Positions 31,430-41,271 are shown, counted from the first letter of the stretch. The stretch is DNA of 52,234 nt from Actinomycetota bacterium (GCA_027313705.1 DAHVDE010000079.1:1-52234), one strand, 5' to 3'. Numbers and translations: made by a program. The notes: a model not told the origin generated them from the letters alone.

Positions 31430-31831
31430 TCAGACCCGGCGCCGCTTAGGCGGGCGGCAGCCATTGTGCGGAACCGGCGTCACGTCCTGGATGGAACCGA
31501 CCTCAAGGCCAGTCGCCTGGAGCGACCTGATCGCGGTCTCCCGGCCAGAGCCAGGGCCCTTGACAAACACGTCCACCTTGCGCATTCCGTGCTCCATGGC
31601 CCGGCGGGCGGCAGACTCAGCGGCCATCTGCGCGGCGAACGGCGTCGACTTCCTCGATCCCTTGAAACCGACCTGTCCTGACGATGCCCAGGAGATGACG
31701 CTTCCTGCCGGATCGGTGATGGACACGATCGTGTTATTGAACGTGCTCTTGATGTGAGCATGTCCGTGCGCGATGTTTTTTCTTTCCTTGCGGCGCACTT
31801 TCTTGACGCCGGTACGGCTCTTAGGAGGCAT
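31430..31831 (-). CDS. rpsK: 30S ribosomal protein S11
   Basis: Small-subunit platform protein uS11, 133 residues. It shows [22 protein letters not shown], the [19 protein letters not shown] segment and the C-terminal [18 protein letters not shown]. The ATG at 31831 has AGGAGG directly upstream. It lies between rpsM and rpsD. Confidence 0.99.
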   Translation of the reverse strand: MPPKSRTGVKKVRRKERKNIAHGHAHIKSTFNNTIVSITDPAGSVISWASSGQVGFKGSRKSTPFAAQMAAESAARRAMEHGMRKVDVFVKGPGSGRETAIRSLQATGLEVGSIQDVTPVPHNGCRPPKRRRV

Positions 31832-31884
31832 CCTGGCTTTCCACTCCGGAGGTGATCGGTCCTAGACGGCTTGACCTTCGAGGA

Positions 31885-32265
31885 CTACTTCTTGCCGACC
31901 TTCTTCTTGCCGGCCACGGTCTTGGGCTTGCCCTTGCGGGTACGAGCGTTGGTCTGAGTGCGCTGGCCGTGCACAGGCAGCCCTCGGCGGTGCCTGATGC
32001 CCTGGTAGCAGCCGATCTCGATCTTCCGCCTGATGTCCGATTGCACCTCGCGGCGCAAGTCACCTTCGACCTTGTAGTTCGCTTCGATCCAGTCTCGCAG
32101 CTGGACAAGCTCGTCATCGGTGACCTGGTGCACGCGGGTGTCGGCACTGATCCCTGTCCCGCTCAAGGTCTCGATCGCGCGGGTACGACCAATGCCGTAA
32201 ATGTAGGTGAGGGCGACTTCCAGCCGCTTGTCGCGCGGCAGGTCGACACCCACTAGGCGTGCCAT
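31885..32265 (-). CDS. rpsM: 30S ribosomal protein S13
   Basis: Small-subunit head protein uS13, 126 residues, contacting the P-site tRNA and bridging to the large subunit. It begins [26 protein letters not shown], and the conserved [19 protein letters not shown] is near the basic C-terminus. It is preceded by a 146-base spacer with two strong hairpins, downstream of rpmJ. Confidence 0.99.
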   Translation of the reverse strand: MARLVGVDLPRDKRLEVALTYIYGIGRTRAIETLSGTGISADTRVHQVTDDELVQLRDWIEANYKVEGDLRREVQSDIRRKIEIGCYQGIRHRRGLPVHGQRTQTNARTRKGKPKTVAGKKKVGKK

Positions 32266-32305
32266 CTAGGCAACTCCTTTTCATCTGGAGGTCCTGCGCA
32301 CCGCC

Positions 32306-32375
32306 CCGTGACTTGAGTAGTCACGGCCCCGGCCTCCTCCGGGGGTCTTCCGCGCGCCCGTCGGGGCGCGCGGAA
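32306..32375 (-). promoter_or_regulatory. Two strong hairpins in the rpmJ-rpsM spacer (candidate alpha-operon leader)
   Basis: In the 146 bases between rpmJ and rpsM, 32306-32326 forms an 8-bp stem (CCGTGACT with AGTCACGG, 5-base loop). A 12-bp stem, TTCCGCGCGCCC with GGGCGCGCGGAA and a 4-base loop, lies at 32348-32375. No U-tract is evident. In Escherichia coli, S4 binds a leader just before rpsM, so an autoregulatory leader is a reasonable hypothesis. An intrinsic terminator is the alternative. Confidence 0.6.
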
Positions 32376-32411
32376 CGCGGCACGTGTATTACCGCATCGA
32401 GTTGACGAGTC

Positions 32412-32525
32412 CTAGCCTTGCCGCTGCTTGTGCCGCGGGTCCGAGCAGATGACCATCACCCGACCATGCCGGCGGATGATCCGGCATTTGCTGCAGATCT
32501 TCTTCACACTCGGCTTGACCTTCAT
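32412..32525 (-). CDS. rpmJ: 50S ribosomal protein L36
   Basis: The smallest large-subunit protein, bL36, 37 residues, starting [20 protein letters not shown]. It is the zinc-binding (C+) form: Cys11, Cys14, Cys27 and His32 are all present. The ATG at 32525 follows an AGGAGACTTTGCG-type site. It lies between infA and rpsM, the standard actinobacterial order. Confidence 0.97.
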   Translation of the reverse strand: MKVKPSVKKICSKCRIIRRHGRVMVICSDPRHKQRQG

Positions 32526-32622
32526 CGCAAAGTCTCCTTAGGTTCGCAAGGACGCAATAACAACCGTGCGCCGGTACTTCTCATTCCCGGCACCCGCGAC
32601 GCCCAGCGTACCTAGCTGTTCG

Positions 32623-32844
32623 TTATTTGTATCGGTAAACAATCCGGCCGCGACTTAGGTCATAGGGACTCAGCTCGACAACCACCCGGTCGTCCGGCAA
32701 GATCCTGATGTAGTGCATCCGCATCTTGCCGCTGATGTGAGCAAGAACCTTATGCCCATTGTCGAGTTCGACCCTGAAGAAGGCGTTAGGGAGCGATTCG
32801 ACAACCGTACCCTCGATCTCGATGGCACCGTCTTTCTTGGGCAT
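32623..32844 (-). CDS. infA: Translation initiation factor IF-1
   Basis: A 73-residue OB-fold factor that binds the 30S A site during initiation. The protein runs [20 protein letters not shown] to the end [13 protein letters not shown], with the conserved [19 protein letters not shown]. It is 97 bases upstream of rpmJ. Confidence 0.99.
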   Translation of the reverse strand: MPKKDGAIEIEGTVVESLPNAFFRVELDNGHKVLAHISGKMRMHYIRILPDDRVVVELSPYDLSRGRIVYRYK

Positions 32845-33158
32845 GTCCTCCGCGCTTCGCTGTTGTCTTACTGACTTGTCTTACTGACTTGTCTTGCCTA
32901 CTGGTGTTACCAGCTAGCGTGCCGCCAGCCGTCGTTCGGTCAGCTCGCGCGCGCCGTCAGCCGCAACGGCGTACCACGAACTCAGTGGGATGGCTTTCCA
33001 AGCTCAGCGAAGGACGCATTGCATCCACGCCTGACCCGGGCGATCCTACTGGAAAGCCGACCAGCGCTTGGCGATAGCCATGACGGCAAGCGGCTTCCAG
33101 GGCCGGAGACAGTCTACTTCACTGTAAGCCGCAACGCGAACTGGCCAGGGCAACGCGT
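32845..33158. other. 314-base spacer between infA and the DUF1707 gene
   Basis: No gene is seen. Next to infA is a 13-base tandem repeat (32863-32895, listed separately). A 9-base inverted repeat, GGCTTTCCA at 32992-33000 and TGGAAAGCC at 33050-33058, is separated by 49 bases. I see no convincing promoter, although infA should have its own here because the spacer is long. Confidence 0.6.
32863..32895 (-). repeat. 13-bp tandem repeat upstream of infA
   Basis: TTGTCTTACTGAC occurs twice in succession (32863-32875, 32876-32888), followed by TTGTCTT (32889-32895). On the coding strand this reads AAGACAA at exact 13-base spacing, 19-51 bases before the infA start. A similar pair precedes tuf. Confidence 0.8.
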
Positions 33159-33680
33159 TCAGGTGTCGCCGTTACCCTCGTCGACCGACCCTGGCGGCAC
33201 CCGGTCTATCTGTCGCCTTGAGCCACCAGAGCCCAGTGCTCGCCTGGCCGCCCACTGCCCGGCGACGACGACACCGGCCGCGCCGGCCAAGAGCAGCGGC
33301 CACGGATTGCCGCTGACCGCCCAGAGCGTAAGGCAGACGAGCATGACCAGCGACCAGGTACCGCTCGCGATCGCCCAGCCAGGCGGCAGCCGCCGCAGCC
33401 TGCCGTCGGCCCGGCTGACCACGGAGGCGGCGGGCAACTCGCTGGAGAAGCGCCGGTTCTTCGGCAGCGACGCTGACGGCAGCGGGTACAGATCGATCGC
33501 CGGCAAGTCGGCGGTCAGTTCGTCGAGGTCAGCTATGGTTTTCGCGGTATAAACCCGGTCGAGCCGCTCGGCGAATTCGCCAGCGTCGAGCCTTCCGGCC
33601 GCATGATGCTCGCTCAGCAACCGGGCAGCGCGGTCCCGATCCTGGTCAGATGCCCTGATGCTCGGGTTGGATGCCATCAT
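33159..33680 (-). CDS. DUF1707 domain membrane protein
   Basis: A 173-residue actinobacterial protein. The N-terminal DUF1707 domain (IRASDQDRDRAARLLSEHHAAGRLDAGEFAERLDRVYTAKTIADLDELTADLP, about 8-60) is clear; its function is unknown, though it often precedes membrane segments. Two hydrophobic helices follow (ASGTWSLVMLVCLTLWAVSG and PWPLLLAGAAGVVVAGQWAA). The ATG pair at 33680/33677 overlaps the map stop, so it is co-translated with map. The longer open frame to 33839 lies inside map and is not used. Confidence 0.88.
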   Translation of the reverse strand: MMASNPSIRASDQDRDRAARLLSEHHAAGRLDAGEFAERLDRVYTAKTIADLDELTADLPAIDLYPLPSASLPKNRRFSSELPAASVVSRADGRLRRLPPGWAIASGTWSLVMLVCLTLWAVSGNPWPLLLAGAAGVVVAGQWAARRALGSGGSRRQIDRVPPGSVDEGNGDT

Positions 33681-34516
33681 GCGCCCCTCGCGACGGGTTC
33701 TCGCGTCAGCTCGGACATCTGGCGCAGGCCAGCAGCGCCGCCGTCGACGGCCGTCAGCACCCATGGGCCCTCTTCGGTGATCGCTACCGTGTGCTCGAAG
33801 TGCGCGGCCAGGCTGCCGTCTTGGGTCTCGACCGTCCACTCATCGTCGAGCAGCCTCGTGCGCCTGTCGCCGAGGGTCAGCATGGGCTCGATCGCCATGG
33901 CCATTCCGGTGAGGAGAGCCGGGCCTCGGCTAGGTCGTCCGTAGTTGGGTACCGGCGGGTCCATGTGCATGGCCGAGCCGATGAAGTGCCCGGTGTACTC
34001 GCGCACGACGCCGTACTCGCCGCTGGACTCCGCGCTTTCCTCCACGGCACGTGAGACGTCAGTGAGCCTCGCCCCGAGCCTGGCCGCAGCGATACCACGC
34101 CACAGAGCCAGCTCACAGGCCGCAAGCAATGCCAGGGCGGAGTCGCTGGCCGCACCGATCGCGATCGTCACGGCTGCGTCGCCATGCCAGCCGCCGACTA
34201 TCGCGCCGGCATCGATCGAAAGCAGGTCCCCGGCGGCGAGTTTGACCCCAGCATCAGGGATGCCGTGCACGATCTGGCAGTTGACCGACGTGCAGATCGT
34301 CGCCGGATAGCCGTGATAGCCGAGAAACGACGACTTCGCGCCTGCATCTCGAAGAACCTGGCGGGCGACAGCGTCGAGATCCGCCGTGCTCACTCCGGGG
34401 CCGGCCGCCTCCGACGTGGCTCGCAGCATCTGCGCCACCACTAGCCCAGCCTCCCGCATGAGCTCGAGCTGCGCCGGGGTCTTGATCTCGATTTCCGGTG
34501 CCCGATTACGCCGCAT
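33677..34516 (-). CDS. map: Methionine aminopeptidase, type I
   Basis: Removes the initiator methionine from new proteins. From the ATG at 34516 it has 279 residues and the pita-bread fold. Metal ligands are recognisable: Asp in LLSIDAGAIVGGWHGDAAVT (both aspartates), His in YTGHFIGSAMH, Glu in AIEPMLTLG and Glu in the final ITEEGPWVLT. A GGGAGG site lies about 10 bases upstream. The longer reading from a TTG at 34540 adds eight residues. It is downstream of adk and overlaps the DUF1707 gene. Confidence 0.97.
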   Translation of the reverse strand: MRRNRAPEIEIKTPAQLELMREAGLVVAQMLRATSEAAGPGVSTADLDAVARQVLRDAGAKSSFLGYHGYPATICTSVNCQIVHGIPDAGVKLAAGDLLSIDAGAIVGGWHGDAAVTIAIGAASDSALALLAACELALWRGIAAARLGARLTDVSRAVEESAESSGEYGVVREYTGHFIGSAMHMDPPVPNYGRPSRGPALLTGMAMAIEPMLTLGDRRTRLLDDEWTVETQDGSLAAHFEHTVAITEEGPWVLTAVDGGAAGLRQMSELTREPVARGA

Positions 34517-34588
34517 TGTCTGTGTGCCTCCCACTTCCAAGGTACCGCCAGAACAGGACAGGCACTATCAGCGGATTGACCGCCGCCG

Positions 34589-35242
34589 CTAGCGGACGAA
34601 TCGCCGCAGTGCGAGCAACGCCCGCTCGGTCACGTCGTCTACCGGGCCGGTCGCGTCTATGCCGAGCAGGATGCCCTCGCCGGCATAGTAGGAAATCAGC
34701 GGCTGGGTCTGCTCCTGATAGACCTCAAGCCGGTGCCTGATCGTCTCCTCGCGGTCATCGTCGCGCTGGAATAGCTCACCACCGCATTCGTCGCACTTGT
34801 CGGCGACAGAAGGCGGATCGAAGGCGATGTGCCAGTTTCTCCCGCACTTCCGGCACGTTCGCCGGCCGGACAGCCGCCTGATGACCTCGTCGTGGTCGAC
34901 CACGAGCTCAAGCACCAGCTCAAGCTTCAGGCCCCAGTCGGCGAGAATCTTCTTCAGTGTCTCAGCCTGCGGTACGTTGCGCGGGAAGCCGTCAAGCAGG
35001 AAGCCGGACTGAGCGTCATCCTCGGCCAGCCGGCTCTTGACCATGGCAACGGTAACCTCGTCGGGAACCAGGTCACCGCGATCCATGAATGCCTTGGCCT
35101 GCTGGCCTAGCTCGGTGCCGGCACTGACGTTGTACCGGAAGATGTCGCCTGTCGACACTTTCGGTATCGCCAGGTGCGAGGCTATGAACTGGGCCTGTGT
35201 CCCCTTGCCCGCGCCGGGAGGCCCTACGAGGACGACTCGCAC
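34589..35242 (-). CDS. adk: Adenylate kinase
   Basis: Interconverts ATP, ADP and AMP. The protein has 217 residues. The P-loop [10 protein letters not shown] lies at 7-16, and the [12 protein letters not shown] signature near 82-93 is present. The LID carries four cysteines (CRKC ... CDEC), a zinc-binding long-type LID. The GTG start at 35242 overlaps the secY stop by one base (TAGTG), so the two are coupled. Confidence 0.99.
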   Translation of the reverse strand: MRVVLVGPPGAGKGTQAQFIASHLAIPKVSTGDIFRYNVSAGTELGQQAKAFMDRGDLVPDEVTVAMVKSRLAEDDAQSGFLLDGFPRNVPQAETLKKILADWGLKLELVLELVVDHDEVIRRLSGRRTCRKCGRNWHIAFDPPSVADKCDECGGELFQRDDDREETIRHRLEVYQEQTQPLISYYAGEGILLGIDATGPVDDVTERALLALRRFVR

Positions 35243-36570
35243 TACCTGAGGAAACCCTCGTAGTTGCGCTGTTGCAGCTGGCTTTCGATCTGCTTGACCG
35301 TATCCAGCCCAACCCCCACCGCGATCATGATGCTGGTGCCGCCGAGCGGGAATTGGTTGCCAGCATGGACGGCCGCTATAGCCACCATCGGAATCAGCGC
35401 GACGATGGCCAGGTACACAGAACCTGGCGCGGTCAGGCGGTTGAGCACGTATCGCAGATAGCCGGCCGTCGGACCGCCAGGTCTGATGCCGGGAATGAAG
35501 CCGCCCGACTTCTTCATGTTGTCTGCGACCTCGTCCGGGTTGAACGTGATTGAGACGTAGAAGAAGGTAAACAAGATGATCAGGACGAAGAAGCTGATCA
35601 TGTAGATCGGATCATCGCCGCGTACCAGCGTGTTGTCTACCCAGCCGGCCCAGCCAGACGGGGTCCCTGTTGAATTCTGATGGCCGAAGAGATTAGCTGC
35701 CAGCACCGGGATGGTGAGCAGCGACGAGGCGAAAATGACGGGGATGACGCCGGCCTGGTTGACCTTCAGCGGTATATAGGTCGAAGAACCGCCGTACATC
35801 TTCCTTCCGACCATTCGCTTGGCGTACTGCACGGGGATACGGCGCTGCGCCTGCTCCATGTACGCGACCGCAGCCACGATCAGCACGCCAACCGCGAGCA
35901 CGAGCAGGAAGATCAGCGTGCCCTCGCTCTGCAAGATGGTGTCGAGCTGACCGGGGACCACCGCGATGACCTGCGTGAAGATCATCAGCGACATGCCATT
36001 GCCGACGCCGCGGTCGGTGATCAGTTCACCAAGCCACATGATCACGGCGGTTCCCGCGGTCAGGCAGATCACCATGGTCGCGAGGGTGAAGACCTTCTCG
36101 TTGGTCAGCAGGCTGGACGGGCAACTGGCGCTAGTGGCGCCGAACAACTGGCTTGAGTTTTCGGCCAGCGCCACGATCGCGGTCGACTGCAAGATCGCGA
36201 GGCCAATGGTCAGGTACCTCGTGTACTGAGTGATCTTAGCCGTTCCTGACGGGCCCTCCTGGCGCAGCGCCTCAAGTCGCGGGATTACCACCGCGAGCAA
36301 CTGCAAGATGATGCTGGCCGTGATGTAAGGCATGATTCCGAGCGCGAACACGGTCAGCTTGAGCAGCGCGCCGCCGCTCAGCAGATTGACCAGGTCGACA
36401 ATGCTGGTCTTGCCTGAGGCTCCTGAGATGCACGCGTGCACGGCGGCCTCGTTGACCCCGGGGGTTGGCAACGATGCGCCCAGCCTGAAGATCACGATGA
36501 TGAACAGCGTGAACAACAGCTTCTTACGCAGGTCCGGCGTACGGAACGCCTGGTAGAAAGCGGTCAGCAT
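35242..36570 (-). CDS. secY: Preprotein translocase subunit SecY
   Basis: Channel subunit of the Sec translocon in the cytoplasmic membrane, 442 residues with ten predicted membrane segments. Signatures include [16 protein letters not shown] and [11 protein letters not shown]. The plug region follows the first helix. It ends [14 protein letters not shown], typical for SecY. It lies in the spc cluster after rplO, with a 223-base spacer, and is translationally coupled to adk. Confidence 0.99.
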   Translation of the reverse strand: MLTAFYQAFRTPDLRKKLLFTLFIIVIFRLGASLPTPGVNEAAVHACISGASGKTSIVDLVNLLSGGALLKLTVFALGIMPYITASIILQLLAVVIPRLEALRQEGPSGTAKITQYTRYLTIGLAILQSTAIVALAENSSQLFGATSASCPSSLLTNEKVFTLATMVICLTAGTAVIMWLGELITDRGVGNGMSLMIFTQVIAVVPGQLDTILQSEGTLIFLLVLAVGVLIVAAVAYMEQAQRRIPVQYAKRMVGRKMYGGSSTYIPLKVNQAGVIPVIFASSLLTIPVLAANLFGHQNSTGTPSGWAGWVDNTLVRGDDPIYMISFFVLIILFTFFYVSITFNPDEVADNMKKSGGFIPGIRPGGPTAGYLRYVLNRLTAPGSVYLAIVALIPMVAIAAVHAGNQFPLGGTSIMIAVGVGLDTVKQIESQLQQRNYEGFLR

Positions 36571-36637
36571 GCGCGATCCCCTGTTAGTAGGCCTAGTGTC
36601 TGTAGGCGCCGTGTCATCTGCCGCTCCTCGTCGCTTA

Positions 36638-36670
36638 CGGCCGGGTCAGGAGTCCGGCCGCAGCCTGACC
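36638..36670 (-). promoter_or_regulatory. Mutually exclusive hairpins in the rplO-secY spacer
   Basis: CGGCCGG (36638-36644) can pair with CCGGCCG (36654-36660). GGTCAGG (36644-36650) can instead pair with CCTGACC (36664-36670). The two stems interleave and share a base, so only one can form, an attenuator-like arrangement in the 223-base gap before secY. No function is known. Confidence 0.4.
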
Positions 36671-36793
36671 AAGCGCGGCAGGCACGCCGAAGTCTAACGT
36701 GCTCGCAAGACTCAGGCAGCCTGCCGCAATGGTACCTGCGCCACGGCAGATCCTGTGAACCTGAAGACAACGCATCTCGCGTAGCTGCCAGGG

Positions 36794-37276
36794 TCAGAGC
36801 TGAGTCGCCGTGCCTCCGGCGGCTGTGATCTTCTCGATCGCCGCAGCGGAGAACGCGTGCGCGGTGACCCGAAGACCGCTCACCGCCTCGCCGGTGCCGA
36901 GTATCTTCACCAGTTCGCCCCGCCTGACCGCGCCACGATCGGCGAGGTCTTCAGGCGTCACGTCCCCGCCGTCGGGATAGAGCTTGCCGAGGCGACCCAG
37001 GTTGACCACCTGATAGCTGATCTTGAACAGCGAGTTCGAGAAACCGTCCAGCTTGGGCAGCCGGCGATGCAACGGCATCTGCCCGCCTTCGAAAGCGGGA
37101 GAGATGGTCGTCCGAGCCTTGCTTCCCTTGGTACCGCGGCCGGCTGTCTTGCCTTTCGACGCCTCGCCGCGGCCGACCCTGGTGCGCTTGGTGTGAGCAC
37201 CAGGAGCGGGACGCAGATGGTGGATCTTAAGTCCCGCCTGCCCGCCTGGCGCGCCAGCGCTTTCATCCTTAGCCAC
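36794..37276 (-). CDS. rplO: 50S ribosomal protein L15
   Basis: Large-subunit protein uL15, 160 residues from the GTG at 37276. It shows [32 protein letters not shown]-like basic N-terminal sequence and the conserved [24 protein letters not shown] lies nine bases upstream. The longer reading from a TTG at 37294 is less likely. It overlaps the rpmD stop by eight bases, so translation is coupled. Confidence 0.98.
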   Translation of the reverse strand: MAKDESAGAPGGQAGLKIHHLRPAPGAHTKRTRVGRGEASKGKTAGRGTKGSKARTTISPAFEGGQMPLHRRLPKLDGFSNSLFKISYQVVNLGRLGKLYPDGGDVTPEDLADRGAVRRGELVKILGTGEAVSGLRVTAHAFSAAAIEKITAAGGTATQL

Positions 37277-37460
37277 CTGCGTGCACCTCCTCAACCGCGA
37301 CCAGGTGCCGAACCGCCTGAATCATGCCGCGGATCTCTGGCCTGTCGGCCTTAATGACGCTTTCACCGATCCGGTGCAGCCCAAGCGAGCGGAGCGAATC
37401 GCGCTGCGGCTTGGTGCCGCCGATCTTCGATTTGGTCTGGGTAATCCTGAGGTCTGCCAT
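37269..37460 (-). CDS. rpmD: 50S ribosomal protein L30
   Basis: Large-subunit protein uL30, 63 residues: [20 protein letters not shown], then [22 protein letters not shown]. The full family length is present. It sits between rpsE and rplO in the spc cluster. Confidence 0.98.
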   Translation of the reverse strand: MADLRITQTKSKIGGTKPQRDSLRSLGLHRIGESVIKADRPEIRGMIQAVRHLVAVEEVHAGG

Positions 37461-37472
37461 GTCTGAACCCCG

Positions 37473-38117
37473 CTAGTTAGAAGCCTCGGACGCCGCCGAG
37501 GCGGCCGCGGCCCGCGCCCTGAGCATCGCGGCCGGAGCCACGTGCTCGATCGGCAGGCCACGCCGTGCCGCGATCTCTTCTGGCCTGGCCAGGCTCTTCA
37601 GGGCGGCGACGGTCGCATGCACCACGTTGATCGGGTTAGATGAGCCAAGCGAGCGTGACAGCACGTCGTGCACCCCGGCACATTCGAGTACGGCACGCAC
37701 CGGGCCTCCGGCGATCACGCCGGTTCCCGGGCTGGCCGGCTTGAGCAGCACCACTCCCGCAGTGTCCTCGCCGGTCACCATGTGCGGAATCGTTCCGCCG
37801 ATCCTCGGCACCTTGAAGAACGACTTCTTAGCCGCGTCTACGCCTTTGGCGATCGCCGCAGGCACCTCCTTGGCCTTGCCATAGCCCACTCCGACCATGC
37901 CGTTGCCGTCACCGACCACGACAAGCGCGGTGAAGCTGAAGCGGCGGCCTCCTGAGACGACCTTGGCCACTCGGTTAATGGTGACGACCCGCTCAAGGTA
38001 AGCGGTGCCCTTCTCTGCGGCACCGCCGCGGCGGTCGTCCCGGCGCTCGCGCCGCTCACCGCCGCCGCTACCGCTGCCGCTGCCTTGCCCGCCGCCGCGC
38101 CGCGGAGCTGCTGCCAT
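37473..38117 (-). CDS. rpsE: 30S ribosomal protein S5
   Basis: Small-subunit protein uS5, 214 residues, involved in decoding accuracy and helicase activity at mRNA entry. The core begins near residue 43 ([23 protein letters not shown]). It has the [13 protein letters not shown] motif and GAGVIAGG-like [15 protein letters not shown]. The N-terminal 40 residues are Gly/Arg-rich, as in other actinobacteria. Confidence 0.98.
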   Translation of the reverse strand: MAAAPRRGGGQGSGSGSGGGERRERRDDRRGGAAEKGTAYLERVVTINRVAKVVSGGRRFSFTALVVVGDGNGMVGVGYGKAKEVPAAIAKGVDAAKKSFFKVPRIGGTIPHMVTGEDTAGVVLLKPASPGTGVIAGGPVRAVLECAGVHDVLSRSLGSSNPINVVHATVAALKSLARPEEIAARRGLPIEHVAPAAMLRARAAAASAASEASN

Positions 38118-38157
38118 CAGACTGTCCTTTTCTCGATGCTCATGGTGCTCACTGTCT

Positions 38158-38556
38158 TCACAGCGACAGCCCGCCTTCCCGCGCTCCGTCGGCGACCGCC
38201 GCTATCCGCCCGTGATAGGCGAAGCCGGCCCGGTCGAGCACGGCCGCGCTCACGCCTGCCGCCAGCGCCCGCTCCGCGAGGAGGTTGCCGACCTGTCGCG
38301 ACTTGGCGGTCTTGTCGCCCTCGGACTGCCGCACGCCCGCCTCGAGCGTGGACGCCGACGCCAGTGTGTGACCGGCCACGTCGTCGATCAGCTGAACGAA
38401 GACGTTACGAGACGAGCGGGTGACGACCAGCCTCGGGCGGACCGGGCTGCCCTGAACCTTCTTCCTTACCCGCAGATGACGCCGCTTGCGTGCGGCGGCC
38501 CTAGCCGACGTGCGGCTCCTGCTGTGCACGTGTGCCGTGGTCCTGGTGCCAGCCAT
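38158..38556 (-). CDS. rplR: 50S ribosomal protein L18
   Basis: Large-subunit protein uL18, 132 residues, which binds 5S rRNA with L5 and L25. It shows [36 protein letters not shown] and ends in [22 protein letters not shown]. It is spaced normally between rplF and rpsE. Confidence 0.98.
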   Translation of the reverse strand: MAGTRTTAHVHSRSRTSARAAARKRRHLRVRKKVQGSPVRPRLVVTRSSRNVFVQLIDDVAGHTLASASTLEAGVRQSEGDKTAKSRQVGNLLAERALAAGVSAAVLDRAGFAYHGRIAAVADGAREGGLSL

Positions 38557-38559
38557 GTC

Positions 38560-39096
38560 TTACTTACCAGCCTTCCCGGCCTTGCGGCGAACGACCTCGC
38601 CTGCGTAACGCACGCCCTTTCCCTTGTAGGGATCTGGCTTGCGTATCTTGCGAATGTTGGCGGCCACCTCGCCTACCTGCTGCTTGTCGATGCCCTCGAC
38701 CACGAACCTGGTGGGCGATTCGACGCGGAAGCTGATTCCCTCTGGCGGTGTGACGAGCACAGGGTGGCTGAAGCCGAGCGCGAACTCAAGATCCTTGCCC
38801 TTGGCGGTAACGCGGTAGCCGACTCCGACGATCTCCATCGTCTTGGCGTATCCCGCGGTTACACCGGTCACCATGTTCGCGATAAGCGACCTGGACAGCC
38901 CGTGCAGCGCCCGGACTTCTCCTTCGTCAGAAGGCCTGGTCACGGTGATGACACCGTCGTTCTTGTGCACCTCGATCGGAGAAGCGACCGCGAGGCGCAG
39001 GCTTCCCTTCGGGCCCTTCACCGTCACATCGCGTCCGTCGACGGTGACATCGACGCCTGAAGGCACGACGACCGGCATCCGTCCGATTCTCGACAT
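38560..39096 (-). CDS. rplF: 50S ribosomal protein L6
   Basis: Large-subunit protein uL6, 178 residues, near the factor-binding site. It starts [21 protein letters not shown], and the C-terminal signature [19 protein letters not shown] is intact. It lies between rpsH and rplR, with a three-base gap to rplR. Confidence 0.99.
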   Translation of the reverse strand: MSRIGRMPVVVPSGVDVTVDGRDVTVKGPKGSLRLAVASPIEVHKNDGVITVTRPSDEGEVRALHGLSRSLIANMVTGVTAGYAKTMEIVGVGYRVTAKGKDLEFALGFSHPVLVTPPEGISFRVESPTRFVVEGIDKQQVGEVAANIRKIRKPDPYKGKGVRYAGEVVRRKAGKAGK

Positions 39097-39107
39097 CGTC
39101 TGCCTCC

Positions 39108-39506
39108 CTACCAGACGTAAGCGAGGACTTCCCCGCCTACGCCCTTCTTGTTGGCCTGACGGTCCGTCATCAGACCAGCTGATGTTGAGATGATCGCGAC
39201 GCCTAGACCGCCTAGTACCCTGGGCAAGTTGTCCTTGCGCGCGTAAACGCGAAGGCCAGGCTTGGAGACGCGCTTGATGCCCGCGATAGAGCGCTCACGC
39301 GACGGGCCGTACTTCAGCGCGACCACCAAGTTCTTGCCGACCTCGGCGGCCTCAACGCGCCAGCCCGCGATGTAGCCCTCTTGCATGAGGATCTCGGCGA
39401 TGTGCACCTTGATCTTGGAATGCGGCATCGTCACCGCGTCGTGGTACGCCGAGTTGGCGTTACGTAGCCTGGTCAGCATGTCCGCGACCGGGTCGGTCAT
39501 TGTCAT
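39108..39506 (-). CDS. rpsH: 30S ribosomal protein S8
   Basis: Small-subunit protein uS8, 132 residues, a primary binder of 16S rRNA; in many bacteria it also regulates the spc operon. It starts [21 protein letters not shown] and ends with the S8 signature region [21 protein letters not shown]. Of the two close ATGs, 39506 gives the usual MTMTDP start. The open frame beyond it is not S8-like. Confidence 0.98.
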   Translation of the reverse strand: MTMTDPVADMLTRLRNANSAYHDAVTMPHSKIKVHIAEILMQEGYIAGWRVEAAEVGKNLVVALKYGPSRERSIAGIKRVSKPGLRVYARKDNLPRVLGGLGVAIISTSAGLMTDRQANKKGVGGEVLAYVW

Positions 39507-39606
39507 GGCCTTGTTTGGCCCTCCCTCGTCACGGTTTCCGTCCCTGCACGGTGTTCCATGGAATCCTCCCTGGAACAGCACAGAACGGACCTTCGACGTA
39601 GCTTGT

Positions 39607-39792
39607 TTACCAGCTTGACTTGGTGATGCCTGGCAGCTCACCGCGGTGCGCCAGGGTACGGAAGCAGATACGGCACAGGCCGAACTTGCGGTAGACGGCA
39701 CGCGGCCGTCCGCACCTTGAGCACCTGGTGTAAGCGCGCACCTCGAACTTCGGCTTGCGCTTCGCCTTGGCGATCATGCTCTTTTTCGCCAT
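39607..39792 (-). CDS. rpsN: 30S ribosomal protein S14, zinc-binding type
   Basis: Short uS14 of 61 residues (type Z). It has CxxC pairs in [13 protein letters not shown] and [10 protein letters not shown] that bind zinc. It begins [21 protein letters not shown]. It lies between rplE and rpsH, two bases after the rplE stop, as in most Gram-positive spc clusters. Confidence 0.99.
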   Translation of the reverse strand: MAKKSMIAKAKRKPKFEVRAYTRCSRCGRPRAVYRKFGLCRICFRTLAHRGELPGITKSSW

Positions 39793-39794
39793 CG

Positions 39795-40517
39795 TCAGTT
39801 CTCCCTGAACGGGAAGCCGAGCTGCCGAAGCAGCGAGCGTCCCTGCTCGTCCGTGGTCGCCGTGGTGACCAGGGTCACGTCCATGCCGCGCTGCCTGTCC
39901 ACCTGGTCAGGATTGATCTCGTGGAACATGAGCTGTTCGGTGAGACCGAAGGTGTAGTTGCCGCGCCCGTCGAACTGGCGGTCAGAAAGGCCGCGGAAGT
40001 CACGGATGCGGGGCAGCGCGATCGAGAGCAACCGGTCGCAAAACTCCCACATCCTGGTGCCGCGCAACGTCACGTGCACGCCGATCGGCATGCCCTCACG
40101 CAACTTGAACTGTGCGATCGACTTGCGCGCGCGAGCCACGGAGGGCCGCTGACCGGTGATAAGCGTGAGGTCACGCACCGCGCCCTCGATCAGCTTGGCG
40201 TCACGGGCAGCTTCACCGACTCCCATGTTCACCACGATCTTGGTGAGGGTCGGGATTTGCATCACGTTGGCCAGGCCGAATTCCTCCCGCAGCGCGGGTG
40301 CGATCTCGGCCTTGTAGCGCTCCTTCAGCCGCGGCGGCGGCGCCTCGGCGAGCGCGACCGCCCCGGCACCGGAGTTGCCCAGGTCGAGGTTGACCGCGAC
40401 CCGGCCGCGGCCAGGTGCGACCGCCGTGTTCGGCGGCCGGACGCCCTTGCTCGCACCCTTTGCTGCACCGGCCTTGCCGGCTGAGCCGCCGGACTTGCTC
40501 GACTTACTCGCAGCCAT
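39795..40517 (-). CDS. rplE: 50S ribosomal protein L5 with long N-terminal extension
   Basis: Large-subunit protein uL5, which binds 5S rRNA and contacts the P-site tRNA. The core starts near residue 60 ([32 protein letters not shown]). It has the [15 protein letters not shown] and [19 protein letters not shown] segments. At 240 residues it is about 55 longer than usual: residues 1-58 are Ala/Lys/Gly/Ser-rich. The ATG at 40517 overlaps the rplX stop (ATGA), which supports this distal start. Confidence 0.95.
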   Translation of the reverse strand: MAASKSSKSGGSAGKAGAAKGASKGVRPPNTAVAPGRGRVAVNLDLGNSGAGAVALAEAPPPRLKERYKAEIAPALREEFGLANVMQIPTLTKIVVNMGVGEAARDAKLIEGAVRDLTLITGQRPSVARARKSIAQFKLREGMPIGVHVTLRGTRMWEFCDRLLSIALPRIRDFRGLSDRQFDGRGNYTFGLTEQLMFHEINPDQVDRQRGMDVTLVTTATTDEQGRSLLRQLGFPFREN

Positions 40518-40855
40518 CAGACGTCCTTACCGCTTGGCCGGGCAACCCGGACCTTCTTCTCGCCGTCGATCCGGTATCCGGCCCGCGCTGGCTTCTTGGT
40601 CTCAGGATCGATCAGGGCGACATTGCTCACGTGGATGAACGCCTCCTGGTGCACGATGCCGCCTTCCTTGGCGCCGCGCTGACCCTGGTAATTGACCTTC
40701 GTATTCTTTTTGATCATGCTCACGCCCTGCACGAGGACGCGCTGGGTCTGCGGATCAGTCTTGACGACAGTGCCTTCTCTGCCCTTGTCCTTGCCGGTGA
40801 TCACGATGACGTGGTCGCCCTTCTTGATCTTCATCCCCTTGGCCTTGCCAGCCAT
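40517..40855 (-). CDS. rplX: 50S ribosomal protein L24
   Basis: Large-subunit assembly initiator uL24, 112 residues, with a KOW motif ([22 protein letters not shown]). The ATG at 40855, seven bases after GGAGG, overlaps the rplN stop by one base. A GTG at 40858 would overlap it by four; the difference is one residue. Confidence 0.98.
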   Translation of the reverse strand: MAGKAKGMKIKKGDHVIVITGKDKGREGTVVKTDPQTQRVLVQGVSMIKKNTKVNYQGQRGAKEGGIVHQEAFIHVSNVALIDPETKKPARAGYRIDGEKKVRVARPSGKDV

Positions 40856-41223
40856 CACAGCACCTCCGGCGCGAGCGAGATGATTCGCATGAAGCGCTTC
40901 TCGCGCAGTTCGCGGCCGACCGGGCCGAAGATGCGCGTGCCCCGAGGGTCACCGCCGTCCCTGATCAGCACCGCCGCGTTCTCGTCAAATTTGATGTAAG
41001 AACCATCGCCGCGACGACGTTCCTTACGAGTGCGCACCACGACGGCCTTGACCACGTCGCCCTTCTTGACGCCCGCACCAGGCAGGGCGTCCTTGACGGT
41101 GGCCACGATGACGTCGCCGATGCCCGCGTACCGCCGGCTTGAGCCGCCGAGCACGCGGATGCACAAGAGCTCCTTGGCACCGGTGTTGTCGGCGACCTTG
41201 AGCCGCGACTCCTGCTGGATCAC
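40855..41223 (-). CDS. rplN: 50S ribosomal protein L14
   Basis: Large-subunit protein uL14, 122 residues. It shows [28 protein letters not shown] and the conserved [25 protein letters not shown]. The GTG start is at 41223. It is the first gene of the spc-type set after rpsQ and is coupled to rplX. Confidence 0.99.
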   Translation of the reverse strand: MIQQESRLKVADNTGAKELLCIRVLGGSSRRYAGIGDVIVATVKDALPGAGVKKGDVVKAVVVRTRKERRRGDGSYIKFDENAAVLIRDGGDPRGTRIFGPVGRELREKRFMRIISLAPEVL

Positions 41224-41271
41224 GTCAACTCCTGCTAGCTATTACCAGCCGCTATGGCCGGCCTGCCTCGA

